Source: Myrica gale
Lineage: Eukaryota > Streptophyta > Magnoliopsida > Fagales > Myricaceae
NCBI GenBank assembly: GCA_963930655.1
Contig: OZ005605.1
Location: 10,423,501-10,487,500 of the forward strand
Direction: 5' to 3'
Length of the DNA stretch: 64,000 nucleotides
The notes beneath the pieces are model-generated. The model did not search any database, had not been told where the DNA came from, and worked only from the letters and a program-made list of their open reading frames with translations. Below, one piece after another: positions 47,988 to 58,381 of this stretch (its first letter is position 1; each line of letters opens with the position of its first letter). The position numbers and the translations under genes are program-made.

Positions 47988-48182
47988 AAGCGCCTGTCGA
48001 GCGCCAACTCTATGTCCAACTTTCATCTATCCTCGCTCGAGCGGCGGTCGAACGCTAACTCTCTGTATGAAAACTTTCAATGCCACTCTAGCACCTGTCG
48101 AGCGCTGGTTAAGCGGCACGACACTGGCCAACATATTTCCTTAAGGGCGCTCGAGCGTGGGTCGCACGCTGATCGAGCGCAA
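47988..48182. repeat. CTCGAG/GTCGAG palindrome cluster (C solo LTR)
   Basis: About eight motifs such as TGTCGAGCGC, GCTCGAGCG and GGTCGAACG within 195 bp. All share the TCGA core seen in the A array but not its 21-bp phasing. Confidence 0.6.
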
Positions 48183-48661
48183 TGATGCTTAAAACAGGGC
48201 ACTAAAAGTTTCCTATTCCAACAACCTAATGATGATCTCTAGCTTGATTCTTCTGACCATTAACCAACCCACAAAATTATGCATGTTGTCAATTTCACAA
48301 TGATTTACAACAAGGATTTCCTTCACACCATTAATGAACTTCAATCTTGGCCTTATTAGTGATCTCTAATTGCATGCAAGATTAAACCAAACCTTAACAT
48401 CAAACATAGGGTTTTCTAACTCCAAACCATTCGGCCATCAACAAATCATATGCATGCAATCTTCTTCACATCCAACATGAAATCCCCTCCTCCAGCAATC
48501 AAGTTCACAACCTAAGAGGTGCTAATCAAGAGATATATCCAAGATCTTGTAAGAAAAACCATTCGGCCAAGCATAAAAACCAAATAACTGAACTTACCTT
48601 GGTTTTCTCCTCTCTTCCTTTCTTTTTTCCTCCTTTCTCCTTCTTCGTCTAGGCCGTCTAC

Positions 48662-48719
48662 CTCTTCTTCTTCTTCTTCTTCTTCTTCTTCTTCTTCTTC
48701 TTCTTCTTCTTCTTCTTCT
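48662..48719. repeat. TTC trinucleotide microsatellite
   Basis: About 19 TTC units inside the C solo LTR, in the position where A LTRs have a GAAGAAG tract on the element's sense strand. Confidence 0.95.
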
Positions 48720-49303
48720 CCTTGGCTTTTCTCCTTCTCCATCACTCGGCTTCTCTCTCTCACTCTCTTGGCTTGCTCTCTTGTGTAACCAAATGAGAGA
48801 ATGAACTTGTGAAGTGGGTGAGGCGTGAAGGGCATGAGGATAGAGTTGTAATTCACGTCCAAAAAGGGGGAGGACATTGCTTGTATAGCCCATGTCCATT
48901 GGATGACATGGGCGGCACATTTATGGTTTTTGTCCTCTTCCTTGCTTTGTCTTACTTTCATTTCTCTTTGATTTGCCTCTTTTCATGTGAAGCACATACT
49001 TAGCACACCAAATAATCATTTGGTTCTCCTAATGGGCTTGAGACTACTTAATGAAAGTATAAAATAATCATGCACTAAATTCACAATCATAATTCATACT
49101 TTAATATAATGAATTTGCTTAAGAAAAATTCAGCATCTTTAGGATAATAAGACGTATTCTGAATATCCTTGACATTAAATTTAATAAGTCTTTATAATAT
49201 AACAAAATCTCTTACAATAGGCCAAATAATAGCCCCCAAAATTAAATCCTAAACAAATACATAAACATAAATAGCATAATAAAATTCGGGGTCTCACATA
49301 TAT

Positions 49304-49720
49304 GATTGCTTGTTATGGACGAGTTTTTTTTGTTAATTCTTTCTATCCTTACCTTAACTCTGATTGATTTTGGTATCTTCTTTGATATAATATTCTCTCA
49401 AATTTGCAAAGCCTTGTAGTTAAGATAGTATTTCTAAACACTAAACTCATATTATTTTCAAGAATATTGAAGCGTTTGTGATATGAGATCATGTTATGGA
49501 GTTTGAGAAGTTTTGAGGATGATATAGAAATATTTCTAACAGGTTTATAATTTTTGGAAACCTCTAAATACAAAGGAGTCTCTTGCAAAATTTTCTAAAA
49601 ATCCAAAGCCCTTTGCAACAAACTATTTTGAAAAACCTCCGCTTGCTCTTAGGGGAACTTTTTATTTTCATTGCAAAGATCTTTAAAAAGGGAATTTGTC
49701 ATCATCATAAAAGGGGAGTA
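49304..49720 (+). other. Sirevirus-like 3' non-coding region with polypurine tract
   Basis: Resumes right of the solo LTR. GTCATCATCA followed by AAAAGGGGAG (49699-49718) is the Sirevirus-type polypurine tract and its upstream motif. A weaker GATGATGTCAAAGGGG version is at about 46297-46312; multiple PPT-like copies are a known Sirevirus trait. Confidence 0.6.
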
Positions 49721-50650
49721 TATTTAGATTACGTGATTGTCAATCCACAATTCAATGGAGAGTACTCAATTGTATTTAAATTTATTGTTAATTATTTATG
49801 CCCTATATTTAATTTAAACACTATGGCTTGCACCTAAACTATGATATTTTTTATTGTAGGAGTTTTCGTGTTGAAATGGAAATGATTGGATATCAAAAAG
49901 CACTGAAAACTCTATCTGCCAAGATGATGTCAACACATAGCACAGTGTCGACACATATGAAGATGGTGTGGACACATGGTGAATGAAGTGTTGACACATG
50001 CTACAGGCACCTGCGAGGAAGTTCTAGATTCGATGAAGGTGTCTACACATAGGCATATATGTGTCTACACATGTTACGAGAGCCCAGTTTTTAAAAACCA
50101 CGCTTAGCACGCAAGGTCGATGATGTGGCACTTAGGGTACCTCTCCAACATTCCAAAAAGGCTCTTACGACCCCTCAAGACTGAAGACCTATAAAGAGAA
50201 CCTTATGGAGAGAGAAAATAAGACTTTTGCACAACTTTTGCCTCTCTACATCATCAATCTTGACCTAGTCTCCTATTGCGCTAGATCCAAAAAGAGAACC
50301 AAAAAGGCTGCACATTTTTCAAGAGATCTGGTCTCCTATTGTTGTCATCATCATCAGATCTTGTCTTGTAGCCCTTTATTGAGCTTTGCCTTGCTGGTTT
50401 GGCTTTGAGAGCTATATTTTATTCATTCCTATCATTAAATTTAGAAAACCCTTTGAGTGTGGGATACACTTGCGTATACCCGTGAGGATAGAAGAAATCT
50501 CATATGTTTTGAGATTTATGACAAGTTGAAGAGTTAGCTCGGAAAAACTCTTGTAACGGTCACTCAGCACATGTAAGCTAAGTTGTAGACATTATTAGAT
50601 TATACTAGAGAAGACTTTGCGCTACTTATTTTTAAGTGAGTCATTACTGT
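49721..50650 (+). repeat. Putative Sirevirus-like 3' LTR
   Basis: Begins just after the polypurine tract. Between 49927 and 50072 it has six relatives of GTGTCGACAC (such as GTGTGGACAC, GTGTTGACAC, GTGTCTACAC), most with 11-12 bp spacers. A TATA-like CTATAAAGAG is at about 50189. The right end is not sharply defined and no matching 5' LTR was found. Confidence 0.5.
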
Positions 50651-50655
50651 TGTCA

Positions 50656-51427
50656 TCACATGCCTCTATCCCCCCTTACTGAGTCTTTAAGACTCACCCT
50701 GTTTCCTTTTCTGTATTATTGTTCACTACTAAGACAGATCATGGCAACATTCGAGTCGTTCCTCACCTATGAGCTCCTTACCCATGTCCTGGTTATCCAT
50801 GTCCGAGTCTTAGTCTCAGACGGCTTAGACGTTGTCATGGACCATCAGCCCTACTGATTCATAAGGATTTTGCCACCAAAATTTCCACATGAGAATGACC
50901 CTCTTGGAGAGAATCACTCCGCCATAAACTGGGTAGACCTTACCCTATCGGACGATGAAGATTCATCTTAAGTGATACTCTTATGTTTTTCTTTCACTTA
51001 GTGTTGGCTTGCTTGTATATATAAGTTTGAAAAATAGGGTTAGAGATCCTAACATAGGCTTATCTATTTTAGCCTAGATTTTGTAAGGACCTAGAGTCCT
51101 CCCTAATCCCTAACCCTTACGGATATGTTGTTTCCTTTTCTTTTGGCGTGCTGTCATTCTTATTTACTAGTAAAGTTTGCCTTGTTTTTCAATTATATAA
51201 GTGTTTTTTAATTTAACTTGACTTCTACTTTCACCTTACTATTTCCAAGTTATGTTTACAAGTCTTCCGTTGAGTTTCTTTACTACGTAGTAATCTTTAT
51301 ACACCCCATGTATAATACTATAGTCTCGAGGCCCATAGGATAAGAAAATGTTGTAATCTCATCTTTTATGCATCTCTATTACTACAAAGAGAGCTTAGAG
51401 ACTAATACGAGCACGAGAGACGTGACA
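50656..51427 (+). repeat. Possible fragment of another Tekay-like LTR
   Basis: Contains CCTTACTGAGTCTTTAAGACTCA (about 50676-50698), the hairpin typical of A/B/C LTRs, and an ACGTGACA-like terminus near 51427. The 13-nt arms and hairpin core are not present. Assignment is weak. Confidence 0.3.
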
Positions 51428-52668
51428 TAAGCACACTATTTGGACATGGTTTTCCTGGACAATCACCCAAACCAACATGTGTCTCAACCCGTGCATGGTG
51501 TACAAAATAGAGGTGAAGGAAGTGGATGTTGGCCTGAAACGAGAAGCACCCAGTGAAGACAGATGACTAATCACATTTTTTGTGGAAAATAGAATCAGTT
51601 TTTGGCGTAGTTATATTTTGTTTGCTGGAGATTATGATATGTAGATGTACAGGGATGTCTGTGCTATTTTGTTGGCTAGAAAATAGGTGCTATTTTGTTG
51701 GCTCGAAAGTAGGAGCTGTAGTTTCAAACTTTTGTTAGCTAGAAATAAGGAGCTATATTTGGTGGCTAGAAAAACTGTTTGAATTTTGTTGGGTGAAAAT
51801 TAGTTGTAATTTGTAGATGAACATATTTATGTACAGCCATGTATCTGTGGCTTTGGTGTTTGCACAAAAAGGATGTAAATGATTACTCTCCAGTTACCTA
51901 AAGGAATTTAGTATGTGCACTACGATGCTCGTTTTTTACCTATTGTGACTAGTGGTACAAGATAAAAATTGGTGATACAGGATAACTCTGTGATTGGTGA
52001 TACAAGAGGAAATTTTTTGGTCTCTTGTATGTTGAGCTATGTTACACTTTTGTGCCCTTTTTACAGTCAATGACAAATGAGAATAAGACAACATGTGGGT
52101 AAAGGCTTGACCAAGTCATAGAAGAACCTTCAAGAAAGCATAACTAGTTTTCATATAAAGATTCAAGATAGCACCAGCGTGATGGAATGGCTTGGTGGAA
52201 AAATCCAGTGATACACCAAAGTTAATCTCCTTTAAGAAATTGTGGCACTCTTGAAAGGTCAAATTATGCACATCAAACCAAGTGTTGTATACACATCCAC
52301 ATAAGTACTATAATACCAATAAAAGGTAACATCATTCGGCATTCTAGTAGTTATCTGTATTGTTTAAAGGTGGCAGATGCAAGGCATACCAGATATTACT
52401 TCAAAGAAAATATCTTTATAAGTACATAATTAGAACTGAACCACTTATCAAGGTCTACAAGTTCTCATTCTTAGTAAACTAATAATGTCCAAAACAGTTG
52501 TTACAAAAATCTCATAAATGTCAGTGACATTAGTCCACAACGATACTCCAAGTTTTACAGTCATTGATAATTGCCAAAATAGCCATTAGAAAGCAATGCT
52601 ACAAAGTCATAATCCCTATTCTAATATATCTAATACAAACCATTGTTACAATTTCTCGACCTTCCATC
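51428..52668. other. Unassigned region
   Basis: Holds an imperfect tandem repeat of about 26-30 bp (TTGTTGGCTAGAAA-like units, 51665-51800). A minus-strand open stretch of about 60 codons (52298-52117, beginning GCVYNTWFDVHNLTFQECHN) matches nothing I recognise. Otherwise AT-rich. Confidence 0.35.
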
Positions 52669-53610
52669 TTAACACATCGAACATACATACATACATACAA
52701 CAATAGCAAAAAATAAAATCCATGATGCAATCAAGAATATCAGCATGCGATTGTCCTTAATTTTCTGTTTTCGAGCTTCTTCCTCCATATTCTTTATCTT
52801 GTTGATCCAAGGAAGAAATAATTCTTTCCTGTGAGGACACATCGGGGGGTCAAACCACTTGAAGTATCCACATGAAGAATTCCTCTATCAAACATTCAGA
52901 ACACAAAGATGGTTGAACTCGTAACACAGAATATATTTAATGCTAAAAAGAAGGCCAAAGATGAATCAATGCCTAATCTACTAATCCTCAACCCAAACAC
53001 ACACACAATCAAGCATATTGTTTAGTCTGGAATCAAATTGTTACTTTGGTAGAATCACAACAACAAATAGAAAATCCCACTTCAAGAATAGAAACTACGA
53101 AAAAGGCATGATTTTAAACTACTATATCTCTCTCAATATGAACCATGACAAATTTTGATTGTCATCACAACAATATGAATTAATTTTAAAAAACAGATTT
53201 GCACTTTCTACTGAAATATTCGCAGGTCTTTAAAATGAGAGAAACAAAGCATTCAGTAAGAGCACATCTACTCACATGGATTGATTATCGAAATGCAACT
53301 TCCAAAATAAAATTTATAGGTCTCAATAAAACAGTTTCAAACAATTTTAGGTAAAACAACTCCTAACAAATTCAGACTACTGAAATGCAACTTTGAAAAT
53401 CAAATTTGCAGGTCTCACCGCTCCAGAAGTGTACATCAGGCAACCAAAAAAATGATGACCAAGATTTCCCTCAGTCATAGACGTTCTTACACATGCCCAG
53501 AGATTGCATCAACAATGTGGTGCCTCTGAAAATTCATTCCATTTGGTAGAAAAGGACTTTCGTGTTCCTCCTCCATCTTGATGGGACAACATAAATGATC
53601 CAGAAGACAT
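52669..53610 (-). pseudogene. Small GRF-type zinc-finger gene with C-terminal membrane segment (broken)
   Basis: Two exons on the minus strand. Exon 1, 53610-53419, starts ATGTCTTCTGG and ends before GTGAGA. Exon 2, 52884-52669, follows a TGATAG acceptor and keeps phase. Together about 135 codons. Domain: GRF zinc finger across the junction, with Cys ligands in PHC-x-C, then RTSMTEGNLGHHFFGC, then CGYFKWFDPPMCPHR; GRF fingers bind single-stranded nucleic acid. Next comes a short charged helix (KIKNMEEEARKQKIKDN, likely coiled coil) and a hydrophobic segment (MLIFLIASWILFFAIVVCMYVC). This finger-coil-membrane layout is common in small plant proteins of unknown role. Exon 1 has a TGA between the first two Cys ligands, and the usual GRRFF reads GHHFF, so it is probably a pseudogene. 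CATA repeats lie in the last codons. Confidence 0.6.
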
Positions 53611-53689
53611 TGGCACTGTGACGACGATCTTGCACTAGGGACGACGACGTCTGAAAATGGGATGCATTGAGACACTGAGATGTTGATGA

Positions 53690-54100
53690 TTTGAAATCAT
53701 TAGGAATGATTTGGGTTGCACCGAACTTTGGCTAGGTAAAAGTTCATTTGGAGATTTTTAGAAGGGTAGGGTTAGGTGCTACAGGATGATAGTTGGTTTT
53801 TTTTTCTGAAGTGTTGACAGGGCAGCTCAGGTGGGCTTGTAAAAGAAGGGTGTAATAACATGTGGCGCTGAGTTGGAGTAATGGGAAGTGTGTCCTCTTC
53901 TTATTGGCTGTTGACGTGTAAAAAATTGACATGTCATCATCCTTCGTTAGTGGCTTGATGCCCTATGGACGAAGTGACCTATTTTTAACAAAAGGGGTGA
54001 CCACAGGGACTGATTTATAGAAAGTGATATCCCAGAGACTATTTTGTCACAACCTAATACCATACGGACCCCTATGTAATTTTGCCAAGTTTTTTCAATC
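53690..54100. other. Upstream flank of the GRF gene, possibly a MULE end
   Basis: Non-coding DNA in the style of non-autonomous MULE termini (a GGACCCCTATGTAATTTTGCC-like end near 54067-54087). I found no matching second end, so capture of the GRF gene by a MULE is only a guess. Confidence 0.25.
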
Positions 54101-54780
54101 CTTTCACATGCATGTATTCTTAGAAACAATTTGTTTTTCAGGGTCGTGCAGTGAAGGATCACGCAACAGTTATCCCATTCTGACTTTGGCTGGTTAAAAT
54201 TTTGGTATATAAGAGTTGGTGGAAAAATAAAGATAGTTTATGAGAGTTGATGAAAAAGTAAACGAGATAGAAGATTTAAATGAAAAGATCATAGAAGATC
54301 ATTAGAAGTGGGAACATACTAGAGTCGGCAGCTTTCCACCCTTCCATATCCTTAATGCCAAAGTAATGGTAATTTTCATGCCTAAGGAAATCTTTTAAAA
54401 ATCTCTCACCCGAGTTTCTTATTTTTGAAGGATCCAATCTACTGCAGTACACTCATGTTACAACTCAAGCTGCAACCGAGGGTCTGCAGCTGAGAGATGA
54501 TACAAAACTTGTATATGTAGGGACCTAATTCTTTGCAATTTATTGATAATACCTATCCTGAAACTATTGATCGTGTGGTATGTCCCATCTAGAAATTTTT
54601 TCAAATACACTCAATGTGGCTTTCAACATTTGCATCTCCTTGATGCCAATGTGCTTCAGGCCGAACAAAATCTTTTGAAACTCCCACACAACCTTCATAT
54701 GTCTTAAGGATCCACATGGTAAAGAGCAGATCTTCGTAAGTTCCTTCATTAGCATATTGCTAATTTAGGAAAAATCCATT
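54101..54780. other. Unassigned region, possible gene fragments on minus strand
   Basis: Two minus-strand stretches (about 54415-54310, SGERFLKDFLRHENYHYFGIKDMEGW; and 54755-54564, LTKICSLPCGSLRHMKVVWEFQKILFGLKHIGIKEMQMLK) faintly resemble C-terminal leucine-rich regions of plant resistance genes and one another. Too little to call. Confidence 0.25.
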
Positions 54781-55045
54781 CATTAATCTAATTTAGATAG
54801 TGTTAGAAAAGCTTAAGCGGGAGGGGTGTCACATCAATCTTAAACCTTCAAATTTTACGTTGAATCTGTTTTAAGCGGTTGCAATTAGTATGAGGAACAG
54901 ATGAAAAGAGTATCTTATTGAATTATAGGATGCAACAGGTACCTGTGCCAATTGATCAGTATCATCGAGATTTAAATACCCTTTACTCTTAATAAGATAG
55001 TCTTAAGAAAATTAATCCAGAGGGGTATTACATCTTCCCCACCTT
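54781..55045 (-). repeat. Ty3/gypsy LTR start and polypurine tract, minus strand (fragment)
   Basis: Minus-strand AAGGTGGGGAAGA (55045-55033) followed by TGTAATACCCCTC (from 55032) is a gypsy-type polypurine tract and LTR start, preceded by the PPT-adjacent palindrome AATTCC-AAGG-ACGGAATT relative (about 55068-55050). The left end of the LTR piece is uncertain. Old fragment. Confidence 0.5.
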
Positions 55046-55907
55046 AAGATCAATTCCGTCCTTGGAATTAGGTAAGGTTCTAAAAAAGAAAATATTCAAA
55101 AAGTATTAGGAAATTAAATTACACGGGAAATGCTCTTACTATCACAAGACACTTTGGCACTGTCTTCTTTGCTCGCCATCTAGCTTGATCACTATTTCAT
55201 CAGTCTTCTTAGTAGGGTTGGGCCTTAAAATTTAGCCCAGAACGTTTTGAGGCCCAAAAACGTTCTGGGCTTTCCTGGGTTGTATTTTTAAGCCTTGGAC
55301 GTCCTGGGATGTATGAACATCACCTTGTCTTGTTTGGAAAAACTGGCATACTACCTATAGAAGTGTATTAACTATTATCATTCAAGGTTCGAATGTTGTT
55401 ATTGTCATTGGCATTTTTGTTGCCAATAGTTCCATGCCAGCACTAAATGGAAATTCTAAATTTCTAACTAGTAACTACTAACTATTACACAACATAATTT
55501 CTACCAAATGCCAAAATAGAAGGCAAACAAATCTAACTACTAAGCAATAGATTAAAAAAGAAAAAAGAAACCACCAAGCAATAAGCATAATTCCTTTAGC
55601 TATTAGTCTATTACAATGAAAGCAAATAGCATATTCTTGAAGACTTGAACGGTCAGAGCAAATCAATCCTCTTTGCCCTGCACAACACTTTAAAAATCAC
55701 AAACACAATTCCTTAGAAAATAAAATGAGCATATAACAATAACAACATAAAAATAATCAAAGCTAAACAAGTTACATTGTTCTTTCACTTCTTTGTTGCA
55801 ACCATGATCCAGGTCCACGTTCGTAATCATTCTCCAATAAGAATCCCCAATGGATCATCTTCTAATTCTAAAACAGTAACAACAAATACAATTGAATTGA
55901 ACTTAAC

Positions 55908-58381
55908 TCATTTAATTATTGAAACAAAACAACAAAATTTAACAACGACAATGATGAGAAAGTTACCTGCATCAAGTTTGTAACTTTCAATATCATCCAA
56001 CTCTTTCTCTTGATGAAAGAGAGGTTTGGACTTCGACCAATTTTGGGCACATATAAGAGCATTCAACTTTGATGGAGCTAATGAACTTCGATATAAATCT
56101 AGCAGCCGACCACCAGTACTAAATGCAGACTTAGACGCGACTGTAGTGATGGGGATGGCCAATACGTCTCGTGCTACTCGGGCCAAAGTAGGATATTTGG
56201 TAGAATTGACCTTCCACCAAGTGAAGAGATTGAACTCAACACTCGGAGTCTCCACATCCTCCAAGTAATACCGCTCTAATTCACTTCGATTTTCATTCAG
56301 ATTTTGAGAACCACGGAATCGACGGTACTTATTCAATGCAAATTTGTTTTGACTTAGCCCTAATGAGGTAGAACAAGGTTGGCTCTCAGTTTCACTCCCA
56401 CTTGTGTAATCCGTACATGAGTTAGAAGAACAACCACCAATATGGGCCTTCTTGGCATATTGCCTAAACAATTATTCAATGTCTTTCTTCAGGGTTTCAA
56501 CAAACACTTCTCCTTTCTCATCCCCCATTTCGTCCTTGAACCAAAAGTCTAGGGTATCTAATTTGTGGCGTGGGTCAAGGAATGCAGCTATAAACAACAA
56601 TCTATTGATCTTTTCTATGTCTCCCCAATATTTCTGATACTTAATCATCATCTTTCTAACCATAGTACTCAACACAAGATCATCACTATTAGGCTGCGTT
56701 TGCATGTAAAATTTTCCCCAAAATTTTATCTCTCTCCTAATAAAATACTCCAATATAATCTCTCTCTCTCCCATAAAAAAATATAAAAAATTACAAAAAC
56801 TATAAACTATTACCTCTCTCTTTACTTTTTCACTAAACCCAATACCAACACTAAACCCAATACCAAAAATTTTACCACACAAACCCACCCTTAGTATATT
56901 CTGTCAAATGACCAAGAATGTTAGATAATTCTTCAAAATACAAACTTGATGTGGCATACTTGGTACCTGACATTCTCACAGTCACTTCATAAAACAATTT
57001 TAAAAACTTGATGAAAGCTCGAATTGTGTCCCAATCATCATCAGTGGGAGGTCCCAAACCCTTCTTTCCCAACTCATCCTCCATTACTGAGCGATACAAG
57101 GGCCCATCATCTTCTTGCAGAAGCTCAAAAGCTCGTTAAAATTTCGCTGTAGATTCTAGCATAAGATATGTCGAGTACCATCTAGTTGGAACATCAAGTT
57201 TTAACAAACTTTTGCATGGGATTTTTTTCTTCTCTGTATAATGCCTAAATCTCTGAAGCCTTGCAGGAGAAGACCTCACAAATCTTACAATATTCCGAAC
57301 CCTGACAATTGAATCATCTACATCCTTCAAACCCTCATTAACAATAAGATTCAAGATATGAGCACAACATCTCACGTGAATGTATGCATGTCCACTAATG
57401 GTTCCCTCACTAGATAGTGTTCGTTTCTTCAACCAAGCAACAACAGTATCATTGGATGTGGCATTGTCAACTGTAATGGTAATATACCTATCTATTCCCT
57501 ACTCCAACATACATTCTTCTAATTCCCTCCCAATTGTCACTCCTTGATGATTTTGCAATTTACGGAAAGAGATAATTATTTTATGCAAGGTCCAACCACA
57601 ATCAATGAAATGAGCAGTGACACATATAATTCAAATTTTGTATAGAAGTCCATGTGTAGGTGGTGAAACAAACCCTAATATCCTCTCTGAGAAACAAATC
57701 CCTCAACTTCTCCCTTTCCTCTTCATATACCCGTATACAATCCCTCATCACGGTATAGCGAGAAGGCATAGGAAACCTAGGCTCAATAACCCTCACAAAG
57801 TCTCCAAACCTAACACCCTCTACTATAAGAAATGGTAATTCATCAATAATAATCATCCTACTAAAAGCTTCCCGGATCTTCTTCTCATTATACTTGACTA
57901 ATTCCATATTCTTTTCAATGCCACTGCAATCTGATGACTTCGAAGCCTCACTCAAGAAGGACTGACCCTTCTCACACTTAGTTTTCACCCGGTTGTATTT
58001 CGAACATCTCTTTAAGTGATTCAACAAGGAGGACGTGCCTTGGTTTTTTTATTGGTATTTGAGAGACACACCACAACAATCACATATACACAAAGGATCA
58101 TTGGGATCAGAAGTAGGATCCTTTGTGAAGTAATCCCACGCTTTGGATCAATTACTTTGAGACCTAGGCAGTGGTGGTCGTCCACCAGTACGCCTAACCT
58201 CCGTAGACTGACCCCCAGAAGGTTCCGTAATAGTAGGCTCTACATTTGCCGCAAGGCGCTCAAATTGAATGGGAGGGCTAGGAGGCAATGTTGAGGGAGA
58301 AGCAGGATTAGATCCAACTCCCGATGTAGGCATACTAGTGACAAACATAATCTCATTAATATCCAAGTCGATATCATCCAT
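55908..58381 (-). pseudogene. hAT transposase with BED zinc finger, broken
   Basis: Starts at ATG 58381, directly after a splice-acceptor-like TCAATAACAG. Ser/Pro-rich N terminus, then a BED finger (WDYFTKD ... CICDCC ... HLKRC, about 58140-58000). RNase-H-like core pieces: FIDCGWTLHKIIISF (about 57600), RCCAHILNLIVNEGL (about 57370), VPTRWYSTYLMLE (about 57160), RLLFIAAFLDPRHKL (about 56600). hATC dimerisation region: LARVARDVLAIPITTVASKSAFSTGGR (about 56190-56110). Lesions: TGA near 58148, TAA near 58057, a one-base frameshift near 57610, TAG near 57500, TAA at 57136-57138, the MITE at 56692-56890, and TAA at 56472. The usual ASESAFS reads ASKSAFS: the Glu regarded as the third catalytic acid of hATs is Lys. 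The enzyme is dead. Confidence 0.9.
56692..56890. mobile_element. Tourist-like (PIF/Harbinger) MITE inside the hAT transposase
   Basis: 199 bp with TTA duplication (56689-56691 and 56891-56893). Ends GGCTGCGTTTGCATGTAAAA and, on the opposite strand, GGGTGGGTTTGTGTGGTAAAA are inverted repeats of about 25 bp. AT-rich, non-coding. It inserted after the hAT and disrupts its coding region. Confidence 0.8.

Larger units (their letters stand above)
46418..49298 (-). repeat. Solo LTR of family C (Tekay-like), minus strand
   Basis: 2881 bp, read on the minus strand as TGTGAGACCCCGAA...GGGGCGTGACA, flanked by TATAT (46413-46417 and 49299-49303). Intact target duplication and lack of internal DNA mark it as a solo LTR left by recombination between two LTRs. 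Its 3' third matches A and B (structured module, terminal segment); the rest is unrelated. Contains a CTCGAG-type palindrome cluster (about 47988-48182) and a TTC microsatellite (48662-48719). Confidence 0.9.
16319..50650 (+). mobile_element. Sirevirus-like Ty1/copia element, hosting A2 (with B2) and a solo LTR
   Basis: The oldest layer of the central nest. Native parts are about 16319-20388, 45091-46417 and 49304-50650; the rest is later insertions. A PBS-like TTGGTATTAGAGCC is at 16319, the order PR-IN-RT-RH runs to about 19216, an envelope-like region follows (split by A2), then 3' non-coding DNA with the Sirevirus-type GTCATCATCA plus purine tract (about 49699-49718) and a putative 3' LTR. 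Motifs such as WVLNSRCFKHMTGD and NFSAPKTPQQNEIVERK fit the SIRE clade. Gag is absent between the PBS-like site and protease. Clearly dead, with many breaks. The right end is approximate. Confidence 0.7.

Noticed and set aside
48512-48961. Minus-strand ORF of 149 codons with a long Glu run
   Set aside because: The Glu run is the TTC microsatellite read on the other strand within a solo LTR.
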